Source: Eriocheir sinensis (lineage: Eukaryota > Arthropoda > Malacostraca > Decapoda > Varunidae). From it: a stretch of DNA of 64,000 bases. Made by a program: the position numbers and the translations under genes. The notes below the pieces were generated by a model that saw only the letters and a list, made by a program, of their open reading frames with translations, did no database searches and was not told the DNA's origin. Position 1 is the stretch's first letter. Each line of letters begins with the position of its first letter. Location of the stretch: contig NC_066530.1 in assembly GCF_024679095.1 (NCBI RefSeq), positions 19,431,310 to 19,495,309 on the forward strand, in the 5' to 3' direction. Positions 10,385-21,949 of this stretch are shown one piece after another.

Positions 10385-10705
10385 GCTGTTTCGTTATGGC
10401 TATTCGTCATTGCTATGGCTATTTCATTATGGCTATTCGTTATTGGTATAGCTATCTCGTTATGGCTACAGCAATTTCGTTATGGCTATTCGTTATTGCT
10501 ATAGCTATCTCGTTATGGCTACAGCAATTTCGTTATGGCTATTCGTTATTGCTATGGCTATTTCATTATGGGTAACCGTTATTGCTATAGCTATCTCGTT
10601 ATGGCTACAGCAATTTCGTTATGGCTATTCGTTATTGCTATGGCTATTTCTTTATGGCTATTCGTTATTGCTATAGCTATCTCGTTATGGCTATTGCTGT
10701 AGGTG
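10385..10705 (+). repeat. Tandem repeat of CGTTATGGCTATTCGTTATT-type units
   Basis: About 52-bp higher-order units built from shorter GTTATGGCTA blocks. A fragment of the same type reappears just before exon 9 near 11495-11525. Confidence 0.85.
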
Positions 10706-10772
10706 CCGTGCACGAGAGTACGTGTACACCTGTTCGCACCTCCAAGGTTCACAGTACAGTGCAACGGGGCTC

Positions 10773-11296
10773 AGGACGGCCAACAACACAAACCGCTCTT
10801 TTTCTCTTGACCTGTTCCGCTTTGTATCGCTTTCCCTCCTTTTGTGGCATGCTGAGGTGCGGCAATATACAGAACAAGTTCCCCCCTGTTAAATCATTGT
10901 TCAGGGTGGCTCCCGTGGTCCCGTGGTAGAGTCTCCGCCTTGCGCTTCGGCGGGATGCTGAAGCGTGAGTTCGAGACGTGCCCGGTGCTATGGGGGTGGA
11001 AAGGTGGGCTCTTTCCGACACCCCATTAATTGTTGGGCCTCCTCCTTGAAAGAATTGGGTATCTCTCTACCAGCCGTCGGGGGGATTGCGCGGCATACCA
11101 CTGGACTCAGCATTTTCGGGTTATTTTCTCTCCTTTCAATCCCTCTATCTTGTCGACAGCTGGGAGTCTGTACAATGACTTAACAGGGAACATGTACCGT
11201 TTATTGCCGCATCTCAGCATGCCACAAAAGGAGGGGAAGCGATACAAAGAGAAACAGGTCAAAAGAAGAAGAAGAGCGGTTTGTTTTGTTGACCCT
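10773..11296. repeat. Inverted repeat with tRNA-like (SINE) centre
   Basis: Arms at about 10773-10900 and 11172-11296 are reverse complements over about 120 bp (for example GGCATGCTGAGGTGCGGCAA against TTGCCGCATCTCAGCATGCC). The centre (about 10908-11000) has an A-box-like GTGGTAGAGTCT and a B-box-like GAGTTCGAGAC, so a tRNA-derived SINE head is likely. Confidence 0.75.
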
Positions 11297-11547
11297 TCGG
11301 TGTGGGGTCATCATCCCGTATCGTAAGACATCCCATCCTTAACTTCGCATTGCGGAACCCAATTTTTACTCTCACAATAACTAAGTGAATGAATCAGGAT
11401 GGGATGTCTCACGATACTGGGATGTCTGTCAATGACACCACACCGGAGCCTGGCCGAGCGTTAACTTGGCGGGTTGCGCACGGCACGTCGCTCATTCGTT
11501 ACGGCTGCTCGTTATCGCTATCGGTGTGTTTCGTTGTGGCCGCAAAG

Positions 11548-11664
11548 CTTGCCTTGACGAGGAGTGGACTTGCACCAACGGCTCGTGCATCCCGCAAGAG
11601 GCTTGGTGTGACGGCCGCGAGGACTGCCCAGACCACTCGGACGAGCTGGACTGTGCCGAGCAAG
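11548..11664 (+). CDS. LDLa module exon 9
   Basis: Thirty-nine codons between CCGCAAAG and GTGAGG, phase 1 at both ends. CLDEEWTC, CTNGSCIPQ, WCDGREDC and PDHSDELDC, then Ala-Glu-Gln. Calcium ligands are complete. Asn-Gly-Ser inside CTNGSC is a potential N-glycosylation site. The residue before C4 is Trp instead of the usual Arg. The acceptor lacks a strong pyrimidine tract. The 3' end of the exon with its donor is copied twice in the intron at 12056 and 12161 within a GT-rich minisatellite. Confidence 0.9.
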
Positions 11665-11810
11665 GTGAGGCAGACAGACACATGGCCGGCAGCTAGATCT
11701 GTGTGTGTGTGTGTGTGTGTGTGAACATGGACGGCAGGTAGATCTGTGTGTGTGTGTGTGTGTGTGTGTACGGCAGGTAGATGTGTGTGTGAACATGGAC
11801 GGCAGGTAGA

Positions 11811-11844
<34 letters not shown>

Positions 11845-11910
11845 GCAGGTAGATGTGTGTGTGTGTGTGTGTGTGAACATGGACGGCAGGTAGATGTGTG
11901 GAAAGGTGTG

Positions 11911-11943
<33 letters not shown>

Positions 11944-11972
11944 ATGTGTGTACGGCAGGTAGATGTGTGGAG

Positions 11973-12025
<53 letters not shown>

Positions 12026-12210
12026 GCAGGTAGATATAAGGAAAAGTGTGTGTGTGAACTGTGTCACGTAAGGTGAGTTAGACAGGTGGACAGCAGGTAT
12101 ATGTATGGAAAGGTGTGTGTGTGTGTGTACGGCAGGTAGATGTAAGGAAAAGTGTGTGTGTGAACTGTGCCGCGCAAGGTGAGATAGACAGGTGGACGGC
12201 AGGTATATCC
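11665..12210 (+). repeat. GT-rich minisatellite with copies of the exon 9 end
   Basis: (GT)n tracts alternate with ACGGCAGGTAGAT units. Two units (12056-12100 and 12161-12208) contain GAACTGTG...CAAGGTGAG, a copy of the exon 9 junction. Confidence 0.9.
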
Positions 12211-12950
12211 CGTCACCCTGCAGGTATGTGGTCATTGAGTGAAGAGGCTCGGCTGTAGCTTTAAAACTAACCACGTGGCGTTCTGGAAAATACTCCCATA
12301 GTGATTGCCATTCAAAATTACCTCTAATGAACCCTATCTAAACCTAATCTTACCTAACCTAGCCATTGAATTAAGATGGAGTCACTTTCTTGGTATTATC
12401 CATATATAGTCTTGTGTTTTGAAGCAGTTTTTCTTTATATTTTCTTACATGCTTGAGGGGTTATATATATCTGGGTGTGACATTGGCAGTGGTGTAAAGT
12501 CCGATAAAGCGATGTGACTGTGCGTTCGAGACTAAAGGGTCATATATGCTTCTTACAGGCATTCTCTAAGGGCATATAAGGATTGTGGTATTGAGGAATG
12601 AAAGAGAGAAAGGGATATTCATGTGGGTTCGTGGCTAAGGATGTTATATGTGTCTTCAGCTGTTATGATGTTTGTGTGAAGGGACGTTGTGTGTTACATG
12701 TTGGGTGTGTATTAAGTGGACAGATAATAGATAGATAGAGAAATGGATAGATAGGTAAATACACACATATGACTATACCTCCAGCTTCTCCCCAGCACTC
12801 GGCTTCAAAGGTAACAGTATGAGCAAGCTTAAGCTGTCTTGCATCCCCCCTTACAGTGTTTTATTAACTGACTTTTATTTCCTCACCAAAAGCATGTATT
12901 TAATAAGTGCTTCGTAACATGCATTTGCACCCCAGTTGAAGGTTGATATC
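12211..12950. other. Intron 9 middle, nothing recognised
   Basis: Only a short CCTAAC piece near 12330-12360. No exon seen. Confidence 0.5.
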
Positions 12951-12954
12951 ATTG

Positions 12955-13540
12955 CTGCAGCCCCACTAACCTAACCTAATCTAACATATCTTAACTTGTG
13001 TATTTGAGTAACCTAATCCAACTTAGTGTGAAAGAGTGTCAGTGAAGGGACGTGAGGTTTAAAGTCAGCCCCACTAATGTAACTTAGGTTTAAAATCAGC
13101 CCCACTAATCTAACCTAACTTAATTTAACCTAACATAAGTACATAACTAACCTAATGCAGGCTAATGACAGTGTTGGGACAGTAGGATTTAAGTGAACCC
13201 TACTAACTTAACCTAACATCCTAATTTATTTGCTTAACTAACTTGACCTAATCTTGAAGTGTGTCAGTCTAAGGATGTCTATTAAAATCAACCCAACTAA
13301 CTTAAATAACATATCCTAACTTAACCTAACCTAACTTATCCTAATTTATGTGCTTAACTAACCTGACCTAATCCTGAAGTGTGTCAGTCTAAGGATGTCT
13401 GTATTAAAATCAACCCAACTAACTTAAATAACATATCCTAACTTAACCTAACCTAACCTAATGTGCTCCAATGACAGTGCAGGGACATCAGCATTAAAAT
13501 CAGCCCCACTCACCTAACCTAACTTAACATATCCTGATGC
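12955..13540 (-). repeat. Degenerate CCTAA blocks within about 120-bp units
   Basis: CTAACCTAACCTAA alternates with GTGTCAGTCTAAGGATGTCT and AAAATCAACCCAACTAACTT. At least two near-identical units run from 13210 to 13460. Confidence 0.8.
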
Positions 13541-13600
13541 ATGGCCATCCCCGGCTGCTTGTGGCCCCAATGCCCTGCCTGACTGAGTGTTGTCGCGCAG

Positions 13601-13714
13601 GGTGTGGCCCAGGCGAGTGGCAGTGTAGGGACGGAAGCTGCCTCCCCATTCAGGGCCGCTGTGATGGCTACCCTCAGTGCTGGGACCGGTCAGACGAGGA
13701 TAACTGTCCCCCGT
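13601..13714 (+). CDS. LDLa module exon 10
   Basis: Thirty-eight codons between GTCGCGCAG and GTGAGT, phase 1 at both ends. CGPGEWQC, CRDGSCLPI, RCDGYPQC and WDRSDEDNC, ending Pro-Pro before a junction Phe. Gln again stands before C5, as in exons 6 and 8. The donor is followed by about 150 bp of unique intron and then a satellite of roughly 120-bp units that contain (TAC)n. Confidence 0.93.
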
Positions 13715-13869
13715 GTGAGTAGTAAAGTCCAGAGTAAATTCCTGAGTAGTGGAGTTTGTGAGCTGAGGATAATGGTAAGGAGGGAAAGGTATATGTACAG
13801 CCTGTTTGTGTATAATGATAAGGGTAAGGAGAAAGAGGTATATGTGTACAGTCTGCTCATTTATTAGTC

Positions 13870-14031
13870 TTGTTTTTATTGATTTTGTGAAGATGTTCAA
13901 ATTTTATACTCTTTTTTTCTGTTTCTTACATATTACTTCTACTACTACGTCTACCTTGTATATGTCTTAAGTTTTTATTGATTTTGTGATGTTCAAATTT
14001 TATACTCTTTTTTTTCCTGTTTCCTACATAT

Positions 14032-14087
<56 letters not shown>

Positions 14088-14423
14088 TGTGCAGTCTACC
14101 TTGTATACGTCTTAAGTTTTTATTGATTTTGTGAAGATGTACAAATTTTATACTCTTTCCTGTTTCTTACATATTACTTTGCTACTACTACTACTACTGC
14201 TACTACTAATACTTTGTGCAGTCTACCTTGTATATGTCTTAAGTTTTTATTGATTTTGTGATGTTCAAATTTTATACTCTTTTTTTCTGTTTCTTACATA
14301 TTACTTCTACTACTACTACTAATACTAATACTTTGTGCAGTCTACCTTGTATATGTCTTAAGTTTTTATTGATTTTGTGATGTTCAAATTTTATACTCTT
14401 TTTTTTTCCTGTTTCCTACATAT

Positions 14424-14455
<32 letters not shown>

Positions 14456-14549
14456 TGTGCAGTCTACCTTGTATACGTCTTAAGTTTTTATTGATTTTGT
14501 GAAGATGTACAAATTTTATACTCTTTCCTGTTTCTTACATATTACTTTG

Positions 14550-14596
<47 letters not shown>

Positions 14597-14800
14597 GCTA
14601 CTACTAATACTTTGTGCAGTCTACCTTGTATACATCTTAAGTTTTTATTGATTCTGTGAAGATGTTCAAATTTTATACTCTTTTTCCTGTTTCTTACATA
14701 TTACTTCTGCTACTACTCCTACTACTACTACTACTACTTTGTGCAGTGTACCTTGTATACGTCTTAAGTTTTTATTGATTTTGTGAAGGTACATACATTG
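13870..14800 (+). repeat. Satellite of 95-150-bp units with embedded (TAC)n
   Basis: Eight units share TTAAGTTTTTATTGATTTTG, TTTATACTC, TTTCTTACATATTAC and TGTGCAGTCTACCTTGTATA. Unit length varies mainly with the (TAC)n run inside. A shorter (TAC)n follows at 14855-14935. Confidence 0.93.
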
Positions 14801-15210
14801 GTTGTACGGCCTATAATATAAATACTGCCTTCCTTAGACTATATACTATGTACTACCACTACTATGACTACTACTACTACTACTACCACTACTATGACTA
14901 CTACTACTACTACTACTATTACTGATACTTCTTTTCTGGAGGCTAAATATATATATCATTAGAACATACAACCTTAAGGGAGTCATCTTCTACACAAGTG
15001 ATTTTAACATAACCTTATTGCATTTCTACACAATTTTACGGTATTTCAAAGCTGTGTCGAAGTTCTTAACAGTACCAGACACCGTAAGGCTATTCCGTTC
15101 TTAGCTCTTCATTTTTCCTCGCATAACATTACAAGGAAAGACATATAATGGCAGGTTCCTCTCTTTTGTTGTATACCTGCAAGAATAAACAATCAATCAT
15201 TATCATACAG

Positions 15211-15324
15211 TCTCGTGTCGCGAGGGGGAGTTCACCTGCTCAGACCGGACGTGTATTCCTGAGCGAAACCGCTGTGACGGCCGCCGAGACTGCAGCGACG
15301 ACGAAGAGAACTGCCAGCTACCAC
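15211..15324 (+). CDS. LDLa module exon 11, two-residue deletion in the calcium loop
   Basis: Thirty-eight codons between CATACAG and GTGAGT, phase 1 at both ends. Opens Ser-Cys (CREGEFTC), then CSDRTCIPE, RCDGRRDC and CSDDEENC, ending Gln-Leu-Pro. Six cysteines are present, but only six residues lie between C5 and C6, against eight in the canonical CxDxSDExxC. This looks like an in-frame loss of the two residues just before Asp-Glu, including the conserved Ser. The acidic residues could still reach the metal, but geometry must differ. The next intron, 5.5 kb, is the second longest between recognised exons. Confidence 0.88.
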
Positions 15325-15599
15325 GTGAGTCCCCAATACCTCTCTTACGTTTCTCTGCAGCTTCTGTCACCCAGTGTAGCTCCGGTCCGAGTCCCAGCAA
15401 GTCCTGATTTAAAAGTCTCTCCCATTTGCTAAGTCAGATGGAGGGAGACCCAGCTTCCAGTGTAGCCAGAGTTACTGTTCTGTTCAGCACTGTCTGTCAT
15501 GCATATGCTTTGTGAGTGAGAGTGAGCTGATGGTTAGTGTGTGTGGTTTGTCCTGAGTAGCGTGTGGCAGGGCCGGATTACCCTACTCGCCTAATGGAA

Positions 15600-17990
15600 A
15601 AACTAAGGGATTTGGGTGCAAGTCTGTCAGCTATTCCTTTACAAATGAGCTCAGTAGTAATATTTGATTCCTTAAGCTACCAATACTGCCATAGCCTTAG
15701 GGGATAGTTAAATGATTGGGGTGCAGATCTATCAGCCATTGCTGTATGAATGAAAGCACAGCAGAATAAGTTGATTCTCAAAGTCCTTAACTATGATATG
15801 AAAGATGATTATCGGGGCACAAATCTATCAGCCGTTCCTTTATAAATGAGCTCAGTAATACAAGTTGATTCCTTGAGCTACCAACCTTCCATAGCCTAAG
15901 GAGAAAATAGAGAAATAGGTAAGCAGTAAAAGAAAGTTGGTCCTCAAAGTCCTTAACTATGGTATGAAAGACGATTGTCGGGGCACAAATCTATCAGCTG
16001 TTCCTTTATAAATGAGCTCAGTAATACATAAGAACATAAGAACATAAGAACGCAGGAGTCTGCAAGAGGCCGGTAGGCCTGTACGAGGCAGCTCCTTTGA
16101 CCCTAAGCTCCCGTGTATCTAACCCCACCTAATATCGCTGTCCATGAATTTATCTAGTCTATTTTTGAATGTGACAATTGTATTGGCACTCACCACATGA
16201 CTGCTAAGCCTATTCCACTCATCCACCACCCTATTAGTAAACCAATTTTTGCCTATGTCCCTGTTGAATCTGAATTTATCCAGTTTAAACCCGTTACTTC
16301 GTGTCCTACCCGGTTCTCTTACCAACAAAACCTTATGAATGTCTCCCTTATTAAAGCCCTTCATCCATTTATAAACCTCGATCATGTCTCCACGCACCCT
16401 TCGCCTTTCTAGAGAATGCAAGTTTAACTGTTTGAGTCTTTCCTCATATGGCAAGTTTCTCAACCCCTGAATCATCTTAGTCATCCTCCTCTGCACCGAT
16501 TCTAACATTTTGATATCCATTCTATAGTAGGGTGACCAGAACTGAACCGCATAGTCAAGATGAGGTCTAACTAATGCTAAATATAGTTTGAGGAAGACTT
16601 CGGGGCTTCTGTTGCTTACGCTCCTTGAAATAAATCCCAGTCCCCTATTAGCTCGATTTCTAGCTTGAATGCATTGTGCCCTTGGACGGAGATCAGAGCT
16701 CACTAAGACCCTAAATCCTCTCGCACTCCAGACCTACTTATGAGAGTGTCATTTAAGCAATAGTTATGTGAGGGGTTGTTCCTACCTACACTCAGAATAC
16801 TGCACTTCCCTACATTGAACTCCATCTGCCATTTATCCGCCCAGTCATATAATCTGTTGAGTTCACCTTGGAGAATACTAGCGTCCTGATCCGACTCAAT
16901 TACTCTACCGATCTTGGTATCATCTGCAAATTTACTAACATCACTACTAATTCCTGTGTCTAAGTCATTGATATAAATAATAAACAAAAGTGGACCTAAT
17001 ACCGAACCTTGTGGGACTCGTAACACATCCCCAGTCAGATCTTTTACCATTGATTTGCACTCTTTGCTTCCTATTGCTAAGCCACGCCTTGACCCAGTTC
17101 AAAACTTTACCCTCTACTCCGTGAGCCTGTAATTTAAGCAACAGTCGTTGGTGAGGAACTTTGTCAAACGCTTTACTAAAATCAAGATAGATTACATCAT
17201 AATTTTCATCTCTGTCAACCGCCTCAAATACTTTATTGTAGAAGGACAAGAGATTGGTGAGGCATGACCTACCTTTTGTGAACCCATGCTGCGAGTCGTG
17301 AATTAAGCTATGTTTCTCTAAATGCTCCCGAATGTTCCTGGCTATTATGGACTCCAGCATCTTCCCTATAACCGATGTTAAGCTAATTGGGCGATAGTTT
17401 GAAGCAACTGACCTGTCCCCCTTTTTAAAAATCGGCGTCACATTAGCTACTTTCCATAGGCTCGGCACATAGCCAGTATTTACCGACATCTTAAAGATGT
17501 CGGTTAGTGGGTCACTGATTATATCACCTAGCTCCTTTAATACCCTAAGCTACCAACACTACCATAGCCTAAAGAGAAAATAGAGAGGTAGGTAATCAGT
17601 AAAAGAAAGTTAAAAAGTTAAAGAATTGGAGTGCAAATATACCAGCCGTTCCCTTATCAGTGACCTCAGTAATGTAAATTGGTAAAGATATAAAGTTAGG
17701 AAAAATTTAAGGACGTCAAAGTTTGAGAATTTGGGGTGTAAGTCTGTCAGAGTCATTCCCTTATCAATCAACCCGGTAGTAATACAAACAATATCCAAAG
17801 CATTCAGTCTGAGCGACTTCTTTATGTTGAGGCTTGCCATGACGTCTTACCGCAAGCAGAATACAGTCGTCCCTCAAATAGTACAGTTTCCAGTAGTTCG
17901 GTTTCGGTTTTACACGGATTGTCTGGAAGATCTTTTTAGGATTTTTAGATTATCTGCTCGTCGGGAAATTTAAAAATCCTAAAAAAAACT
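15600..17990 (+). repeat. Tandem repeat interrupted by a LINE
   Basis: Units contain CTATCAGCCGTTCCTTTAT, AATGAGCTCAGTAATAC and AAGTCCTTAACTATG. The array stops at 16027 and resumes near 17545 after the inserted LINE. Confidence 0.85.
16028..17540 (-). mobile_element. 5'-truncated, broken CR1/L2-like LINE reverse transcriptase
   Basis: Read on the minus strand from 17489 down, the translated pieces show GFTKGRS, YLDFSKAFDKVPH (RT motif A), PQGSVLGPLLF (motif B), FADDTK (catalytic motif C) and then HLDYAVQFWSPY and the C-terminal region typical of CR1/L2-type LINEs. The reading frame shifts near 17030 and near 16703, so it is dead. The endonuclease and 5' end are missing. The 3' end is the short repeat TTCTTATGTTCTTATG at 16028. 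It is intronic and antisense to the LDLa gene. Confidence 0.9.
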
Positions 17991-18055
17991 TCTATGAAAA
18001 TCCACATAAAACCGAAACTGAACTCTTGGAAACTGTACTATTTGAGGGTCGACTG
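17865..18055. mobile_element. Tigger/pogo-like palindromic MITE, copy 1
   Basis: 191 bp, ends CAGTCGTCCCTCAAATAGTA and the reverse complement, with TA on both sides. The whole element is one large hairpin. Confidence 0.85.
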
Positions 18056-18494
18056 TATTGAACTCTATCAGGAGGAGGAGAGTATCAGGACACCATCACC
18101 CAAAAATGACCTCTCCTTTGTTCTCTCGTAAAGGCTAAAGTAAAGAAAATAATAATACGATACAGTTTCTACATTGAGTCTTTGTTGTACTGAACCTCTT
18201 GACCCCTGAATGTGCTATTTGGGAAGGAGTAAAAGGAGAGCTCTGAGAAATCAAGTTTTTTCTTTGCCAGATCACCGTCTTGATTTTTTTATTGTTTGTA
18301 TCGTTTTTGCGTTTCCCTTGCGCTGCTTCCTTTGCTATAAAAAAAAATATATATATATATAAACTGTGCTGCTTAAACTTGACCCAACGGATGGCAGAGA
18401 GGGTACATCTGGCCCTGACACTGGCATGGTAAGTCGGGTGGAATGACCAGCAGCCCGTGAGATGGAATGTCTGCCAGCACTGAGGAGACACACC

Positions 18495-18710
18495 CTGGAC
18501 CAACGTTACCAGATTGTCGTACTTGGCGTATTGTTTCTGCTAATTTCTGACCAAAAACTATCGCACCCACAAAGATAACGATATGCATTAATAATTATTG
18601 TTAAAATCGGTAATTATTGATGCTCTTTTTTGCGATATTTATGGCCCAGAAACCGGAAAACACAATGTTATGCATACGATAATCTGGTAACGTTGCCCTG
18701 GACTGGCGCA
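18495..18710. mobile_element. Palindromic MITE with CCAGATTGTCGTA ends
   Basis: CAACGTTACCAGATTGTCGTA on the left is inverted on the right as TACGATAATCTGGTAACGTTG. A related element encloses the Tigger copy at 57358. Confidence 0.75.
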
Positions 18711-18950
18711 TGAGTTGATGACATAGGGGATGAGATGTTGTAGTTCCATATTCCTCTTAGTGTTGATTCCCTAGCATTAAACATACCCTAGCATTTACAT
18801 ATACATACGTACTTGTAGTGTGTAGCCTTAAGCCGCATGAAGTAGTCGTATTTACAATTGGCATTACTACAGGAGGGAGCCGTGAGTTTGATAGACTGAA
18901 AGGGGTGTCTGGTAATGATGCTAAAGATGTGTTTTGTAATCTAATCTGGC
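18711..18950. other. Intron 11 part, nothing recognised
   Basis: No exon or repeat pattern seen. Confidence 0.5.
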
Positions 18951-18953
18951 ATC

Positions 18954-19375
18954 TAAAAATATATATGGAACTCTAATCTGGCATCTGAAAATATATATGG
19001 AACTCCAGTCTGGCTCTAAAAATATATATGGAACTCTAATCGGGCTCTAGAAATATATATGGAACTCCAATCTGACATCTAAAAATATATATGGAACTCC
19101 AGTCTGGCTCTAAAAATATATATGGAACTCTAATCGGGCTCTAGAAATATATATGGAACTCCAATCTGGCATCTAAAAATATATATGGAATTCTAATCTG
19201 GCATCTGAAAATATATATGGAACTCTAATCTGGCATCTAAAATTATATATGGAACTCTAATCTGGCTCTAAAAATATATATGGTATTCTAATTTGGCATC
19301 TAAAAATATATTTGGTATTCTAATTTGGCATCTAAAAATATTTATGTGGTATTTTAATATGGTCTCAAAATCTTT
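18954..19375 (+). repeat. Tandem repeat, about 31-bp unit
   Basis: Unit core is AAAATATATATGGAACTC then TAATCTGGCATCT. About 13 copies drift at the right end. Confidence 0.92.
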
Positions 19376-19494
19376 TATGACATTAAATTTTAAGCTCAGT
19401 TTCGTAAATTTTTTTCAACCTCAGTTTAGTAACTTTTTTCTTCTCTAATTCCGTGAAGTCTTATAACAATTCCACATAATATTCCGTTGTTCAG

Positions 19495-20160
19495 AGTGCT
19501 CTGTTCAACCTGGTCACTTACTCTCATCCCTCTTACTATGTGGTCTACAGGCTACCACTTATGATTGGCAGAACTAGATACCAGAAAATGTCATACGGTA
19601 CCCTCAATGGGAAGGATATAAAACATGAAAAGATATCTGGAATTGCTCTGTTCAACCTGGTAATCTTCCTCTCATTCCTCTATGTGGTCTACAGGTTACC
19701 ACTAATGATTGGCAGAACTAGATACCAGAAAATGTCCTGCACTGAATGGGAAGGATTTAACACATGAAAAGATATCTGGAATTGCTCTGTTCAACCTGGT
19801 AATCTTTCTCTCATTCCTGAGTCTATGTGGTCTACTGGCTACCACTAATGATTGGCAGAACTAGATACCAGAAAATGTCCTGCGCTGAATGGGAAGGATT
19901 TAACACATGAAAAGATATCTGGAATTGCTCTGTTCAACCTGGTAATCTTTCTCTCATTCCTGAGTCTATGTGGTCTACTGGCTACCACTAATGATTGGCA
20001 GAACTAGATACCAGAAAATATCCTGCGCTGAATGGGAAGGATTTAACACATGAAAAGATATCTGGAATTGCTCTGTTCAACCTGGTATTCCTCCTCTCAT
20101 CCCTCCTATTATGTGATCTACAGGTTACCACTAATGATTGGCAGAACTAAAGATACCAGA
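19495..20160 (+). repeat. Tandem repeat, about 143-bp unit, about 4.5 copies
   Basis: CTGTTCAACCTGG recurs at 19501, 19648, 19787, 19930 and 20073. Units contain CACTAATGATTGGCAGAACT and GAAAAGATATCTGGAATTG. Confidence 0.92.
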
Positions 20161-20367
20161 CACCACTTACGTCTATCACGATCTATTAAACTGACGGTTC
20201 TCTCTATTAATTATATATCCATAGACCTTAAGCTTGTATTAATCTTGGTACAACTGGTAACCAATGCACTACTTTTTTTTTTGCATACGTTAGTTAACTA
20301 CTAGATGGTGGTATAATAATAATAATACATTAATACATCTGAGGTTTGGGAATGGAATGATTTAGTA

Positions 20368-20631
20368 CGGTGGACCCTCAATTTAGTGCATTTTCTTTCT
20401 TAAGGATTTCCGTGAGGCGCCTTTGAGTGACGCCTTCACACACGCTTGCTGACGAACTTTTTAATTTTCATTCTGTATTTGCCCTCAAGCAATTTTCTCT
20501 ACCATAAAAAACAAAACATACACGAAAAAGGTCTCATTGGTCTTAAATTCATAAATCCCATTGAAAAAAACCACATCCATTATCCCTGAATTTCTTTGGT
20601 ATGTATATTGCGTTACATAGAGGGTCCACTG
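20368..20631. mobile_element. Tigger-like MITE with TA flanks, second family
   Basis: Ends CGGTGGACCCTCAATTTAGT and the inverted ACATAGAGGGTCCACTG, with TA at 20366-20367 and 20632-20633. About 264 bp, non-coding. Confidence 0.75.
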
Positions 20632-20858
20632 TAAGAGAAAACCCACTTCTGGAAGGGCAGACTAGTGTATGTTTAACCGTATTGGAATAACGTGTCGACC
20701 AAACTGACCAGCCCGTCCTGCATGCCCCCAATCAACAAGGACGGGCGAAACACAAGCACCAGATACGACACACTCTTGAAACTGTAAATTAGCGATATGC
20801 CCGACTGCCGTGTGTAGACTAGCCTTCATGCATGGATCTGTGATGTTTCCACCTGTAG

Positions 20859-20969
20859 CCTGCGGCAGTAGCGAGTGGACATGTTCCGAAGGATCTTGCA
20901 TACCCCAAGAGCTGCGATGCGACCGTCGTTATGACTGTCCAGACTACTCCGACGAGTATAACTGTGAGG
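20859..20969 (+). CDS. LDLa module exon 12
   Basis: Thirty-seven codons between CACCTGTAG and GTAAGG, phase 1 at both ends. [25 protein letters not shown] and PDYSDEYNC. Arg replaces Gly after the C4 Asp; the Asp and Glu ligands are all kept. The junction residue with exon 13 is Glu. It lies 227 bp after a Tigger-like palindromic element (20368-20631). Confidence 0.92.
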
Positions 20970-21330
20970 GTAAGGCTCGGAACGGCTGGGTAGGTACGGT
21001 TTGTGTTGTAGCCTAGTGTTGCATAAGGACCTACCATATAGTGTTAGTGTTACGTGTTCCTCGCTGCTGTGTGTTGCTGCCGCTGCTGCTGTTGGTGTCA
21101 CTGTTGCTGTGATGCTGTAAGAGTGTTATCCCAGAGTGAGTTTGGGATGACACAAGTGAGAGAAAGGATACGATGATGATTGCTTTGTTGATTATGTCTA
21201 TTATTATTGTTATCATTCGTGTTATTATTATTTTTATTATTGCTATTTATTTTTATCATATTTATTGTTCATTGATAATTACATGATTTATTACATTAGT
21301 TATGACATGATTCTTACTGCTGCTGCCTTG

Positions 21331-21368
<38 letters not shown>

Positions 21369-21525
21369 TGTCATTATCATTTATTCATTTATTATTATTA
21401 CTGTTATCATTATTATTATTATTATTATTGTTATTAACTATTAGTATCATCAACTTATTGTTAGTTTTACCGTTACTTTTATTTATTATTATTATTATTA
21501 AAACTAAATAATGGTTCAGTAATTC
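20970..21525. other. Intron 12 start with (ATT)n
   Basis: GCTGCTGTT-rich sequence, then (ATT)n tracts from about 21329 to 21440. No exon recognised. Confidence 0.7.
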
Positions 21526-21529
21526 ATAT

Positions 21530-21890
21530 ATAGCTCAGTAGTATACATATATGACTACCATTTCCAAAGAGTCCAGTAATACATATAGGGGGCAGTTAGT
21601 ATGTATATTTATATGACTATCAGTAGGTCAGTATATATATGACTATTTCTAGCTCAATAGTTTAAACATATGACTGCCATTTCCAAAGAGTTCAAAAATG
21701 CATATAGGGGTCAGTTAGTATGTACGTATATGTATATGACTGTTAGTAGGTCAGTATATATATGACTATTTTTAGCTCAATAGTTTAAACATATGACTGC
21801 CATTTCATATGTATATGACTGTTAGTAGGTCAGTATATATATGACTTTCTGTAGCTCAGTAGTACAAACATGACTAATTTACTTGAGGAC
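21530..21890 (+). repeat. Tandem repeat with GTCAGTATATATATGACT units
   Basis: About three units contain ATATGACTGCCATTTCC and TTAGTAGGTCAGTATATAT. Confidence 0.8.
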
Positions 21891-21949
21891 TCAACATTCA
21901 CAGCTCAGAAAAAATCCATTAATAGTAGTTTTTCAAGACTTAGCCAATG

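Noticed and set aside
18954..20160. Regularly spaced repeats resembling a CRISPR array
   Set aside because: Units are contiguous tandem repeats without unique spacers, and the DNA is clearly animal nuclear.
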